This document shows, piece by piece, positions 6,301 through 6,996 of a stretch of DNA of 6,996 nt (within the stretch, counting starts at the first letter, position 1; each line of letters opens with the position of its first letter). Origin of the DNA: Thermoplasmatota archaeon (GTDB lineage Archaea > Thermoplasmatota > Thermoplasmata > RBG-16-68-12 > JAGMCJ01); assembly GCA_022848825.1 (NCBI GenBank), contig JAJISH010000280.1, positions 1 to 6,996 of the forward strand, written 5' to 3'. Both the position numbers and the translations under genes were made by a program. The notes beneath the pieces are model-generated. The model had not been told where the DNA came from and made no database searches. It saw nothing but the letters and a program-made list of their open reading frames with translations.

Positions 6301-6474
6301 CCTGACCCTGGCGGATGGTTGGTGGACTGGGTCGACAGCGAGACTGTCATATTGAACCACTCCAATCCCTTCGATCCATTCACGGCCTACGTTCTCACCA
6401 TACATTACATCGAGGACATCTGGGGCATGCCGCTGCTGGACCTTCCCGTCGAGATGACCTTCTGGACGATATGA
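3376..6474 (+). CDS. Secreted multi-domain surface protein with FN3-like domain and seven SbsA-type Ig-like repeats
   Basis: The product is a 1032-residue exported protein, probably a cell-surface or S-layer-associated structural or adhesion protein. Residues 1-41 are a signal peptide: basic residues R12 and K18, hydrophobic core about 19-33, and likely cleavage after GYA. Residues about 58-165 look like an FN3-type domain (PPAAPVLTSAVF ... YFYYVQANDTSGNGN). Residues about 166-325 are a W/G-rich module with two related halves (LASVPLVQEDTTLEVVL ... GFWIDMT and NWNLVGYPSFIDRTVSDAL ... GEGYWIWV). This type occurs in secreted proteins of Thermoplasmatota-like archaea (recollection, not searched). 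Residues 331-1032 are seven Ig-like repeats of the SbsA/Big_5 type (TDPYDG ... FSEPMNTSS ... DKSGNPLVPGPVPNP). N-glycosylation sequons are frequent. The protein ends with the last repeat, with no C-terminal membrane anchor or sorting motif, so attachment may be non-covalent or absent. GTG at 3376 is used; GTG at 3382 is nearly as good. Ligand and partners are unknown. Confidence 0.92.
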   Translation: MSVGNQVVLGARPGSGGKAVAYAVALLLLLVLMQWPVGGYAPYDHLPSTSPDHNETMDTDPPAAPVLTSAVFGGASNENIPITWSLSADDGAGDGDVSHYALYVSDAYDYEGDGYSYLGQAGSGEISFTHALAGDGDWFNYFYYVQANDTSGNGNWSGQAGKFVRFLEKGKHLASVPLVQEDTTLEVVLQTLAGSFKHVRYYKSSDQSDHWKTYWTFKTYGTLFDLDHKMGFWIDMTKDDHLVVAGLVPEMTEIELEHNWNLVGYPSFIDRTVSDALAGIDWQKVQGWGATPPNHQKQMGASDIMTAGEGYWIWVDLPQTWEVHNKPLNPPYIIWTDPPDYALDVPLNTSIFVKFSKEMDTSSLSWSLVPQMPGTVWTEHWYENDTLLMLEHSKSLPEGIQFQMLVQKARDKSGDSLVPGPVPNPWTFITVSTGPTIIATDPFDGEVGVPVDMDIIVLFSESMNVSTLSWLVAPDPGGWSETWTNGNTTVILTHINPFPGGTIQVLVDYAEDIYGNALVPGPVPNPFAFWTFSAGPYIVLTDPYDGEMYVDPLLNISIRFSEPMNTSSVSWNFWPNPGGWMVEWRENDTLLVLILSTQFPEGNWFTVQVMDGLDKSGNPLIPGPVPNPWTFHVGTIWPMIVATYPFNLQFGVSSDASIFVNFSEPMNTSSLAWSVTPDPGDWTIDWLASDTLLVMSHSNPFSPGIVTVEISYAEDKSGNPLVPGPAPNPWSFMIISVGTYIVQTDPYDGQLGVPLNQSIFVWFSQPMSQLNWSINPFLAFQPFWLTNTTLELYHPTPFVACQEYEIHIDGLDLNDQPLVPGPVTNPFSFTTDCGNPYIVLTDPYDGEINVELDRDIIVWFSEPMNTSSVNWVVVPDPGGWWTNWSANETVMFMKHSGPLIQCVTYLIIVTEGKDKSGNPLVPGPVPNPWNFTTCGFPYILWTDPTNGSVDIPLDAPIHIYFSQPMNPSSFNWTINPDPGGWLVDWVDSETVILNHSNPFDPFTAYVLTIHYIEDIWGMPLLDLPVEMTFWTI
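4366..6471 (+). repeat. Seven tandem ~300-bp coding repeats (Ig-like domains)
   Basis: Repeat units begin at about 4366, 4675, 4978, 5284, 5587, 5878 and 6181, and encode residues 331, 434, 535, 637, 738, 835 and 936 onward. Unit lengths are about 103, 101, 102, 101, 97, 101 and 97 residues. Each opens with a Y-I-x-x-T-D-P-x-D-G-like strand, continues with F-S-x-P-M, then P-D-P-G-G-W, and closes with the linker G-N-P-L-V-P-G-P-V-P-N-P-W. Unit 5 lacks two residues after F-S-Q-P-M, and unit 7 lacks the standard linker and ends the protein. Nucleotide similarity is strongest in the F-S-E-P-M segment and in the linker. Confidence 0.9.
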
Positions 6475-6658
6475 TGCTCAGCGGGTAGCCTTAGTCAGCA
6501 TGCAACACGCCTTGATCGTCACCCAATGCCCACTGCTGAAACGTCTGCCAGAGACTGCATCGGGGTGATTGCGCCGGGGAAGTGAACGGTCCTGAATGAG
6601 CCGTATCACGACGAGGCGGAGAATCCCCTGCATGTGTGACATTCTGAGCTGCTACCGA
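6475..6658. other. Convergent intergenic region without recognisable content
   Basis: These 184 bp lie between the 3' ends of two convergent genes. I see no RNA gene, clear terminator T-run, or ORF with the local codon bias. A weak imperfect inverted repeat (ATGCT ... AGCAT, 6474-6501) directly follows the stop of the large gene. Confidence 0.5.
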
Positions 6659-6996
6659 CTAACCCTCAGCTCTCTTGGCCCACTCCATCCTCTTGTCCCG
6701 GCTCGCCGCCGTCTCCTTCTCGTCCTTGTACGCGGACTCTGCCTCCGCGAGATACTCGACGAACCGCAGAAGGGCTTCCTTCGACGGGTCGTTCACGTCC
6801 AACCCCGCCCTGAAGGTCTCCTGTCGAAGCAGTGACATGGACAGCCTGTCGTCGTCGAAACCCTCGCAGAAGTCGACGTAAATGGCATCAAGGGCCCCGA
6901 TCAGCGTGCTCCTGTCGGTCTGCCTGTGAACCCCCATCGCCACCAGGCTCTCGTACAGGTCCTTTATCGGGTCCTCGAGCTGGGCGCCCGACAGGA
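6659..6996 (-). CDS. Hypothetical protein, C-terminal part (runs off right edge)
   Basis: The frame is open from the right edge to TAG at 6659-6661, giving 112 visible residues. The family is not recognised. The visible part reads as alpha-helical and acidic, with segments such as LEDPIKDLYESLVAMGVHRQ, TLIGALDAIYVDFCEGFDDD and KEALLRFVEYLAEAESAYKD, and a basic, lysine-rich C-terminal tail (KRMEWAKRAEG). There is no membrane segment in the visible portion. A GTG at 6943 could start a 94-residue protein, but the upstream codons from 6944 to the edge stay open and keep the same codon bias and helical character. The true start is therefore more likely beyond the window. It is convergent with the large surface-protein gene and 184 bp from it. 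Confidence 0.75.
   Translation of the reverse strand, partial: LSGAQLEDPIKDLYESLVAMGVHRQTDRSTLIGALDAIYVDFCEGFDDDRLSMSLLRQETFRAGLDVNDPSKEALLRFVEYLAEAESAYKDEKETAASRDKRMEWAKRAEG

Noticed and set aside
5749..6405. 218-codon minus-strand open frame opposite Ig repeats 5-7
   Set aside because: It is a shadow of the repetitive plus-strand gene; its apparent internal repeats simply mirror the coding repeats.
6474..6501. Imperfect inverted repeat after the stop of the surface-protein gene as a terminator
   Set aside because: Only about 5 bp pair, the interior does not fold well, and no T-run follows.
6526..6835. Small plus-strand frames in the 3' intergenic region and opposite the right-edge gene
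   Set aside because: They lack promoters and codon bias, or lie antisense to the better supported minus-strand gene at 6659-6996.

Overview
The window looks like chromosomal DNA of a GC-rich archaeon, most likely an uncultivated Thermoplasmatota (Thermoplasmata-type) lineage. This is inferred from three things. Archaeal TATA-like boxes (TTTAAATA, TTATTA) lie about 26-29 bp upstream of several start codons that lack a ribosome binding site, as in leaderless transcription. A large secreted protein built from Ig-like repeats is present, with dense N-glycosylation sequons. The protein families present (MacB/LolD-type ABC ATPase, DUF3788, AbrB/PIN toxin-antitoxin) are common in archaea. No RNA genes, CRISPR arrays or transposases were seen.

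Layout. Positions 1-419 (minus) hold the N-terminal part of an ABC transporter ATPase whose gene runs off the left edge. A 244-bp divergent intergenic region carries its TATA box and Shine-Dalgarno site, and the promoter of the next gene. Positions 664-1680 (+) encode an unrecognised 338-residue soluble protein. Positions 1786-2229 (+) encode a DUF3788 protein. Positions 2366-2623 (+) encode an AbrB/VapB-like antitoxin, followed by an overlapping vapC-like PIN toxin gene (2592-2723) that is cut off after its first conserved aspartate. Facing it on the minus strand (2689-3162) is a membrane-anchored extracellular Ig-like (BsuPI-like) protein with its own promoter. A short plus-strand piece with coding character but no intact gene (3214-3300) follows.

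Positions 3376-6474 (+) encode a 1032-residue secreted protein: signal peptide, an FN3-like domain, a duplicated W/G-rich module, and seven tandem SbsA-type Ig-like repeats of about 100 residues. It is probably a cell-surface or S-layer-associated structural or adhesive protein. Positions 6475-6658 contain nothing recognisable. The right edge (6659-6996, minus) holds the C-terminal part of an unrecognised gene.

The genes do not form one pathway: most have their own promoter and strands alternate. The most unusual part is 2366-3300, where an intact antitoxin sits beside a broken toxin and a single secreted-protein gene lies between two broken plus-strand coding pieces. The clearest structural oddity is in the large surface protein: its only four cysteines form two equally spaced pairs in repeats 5 and 6. 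I found no convincing new multi-gene system.
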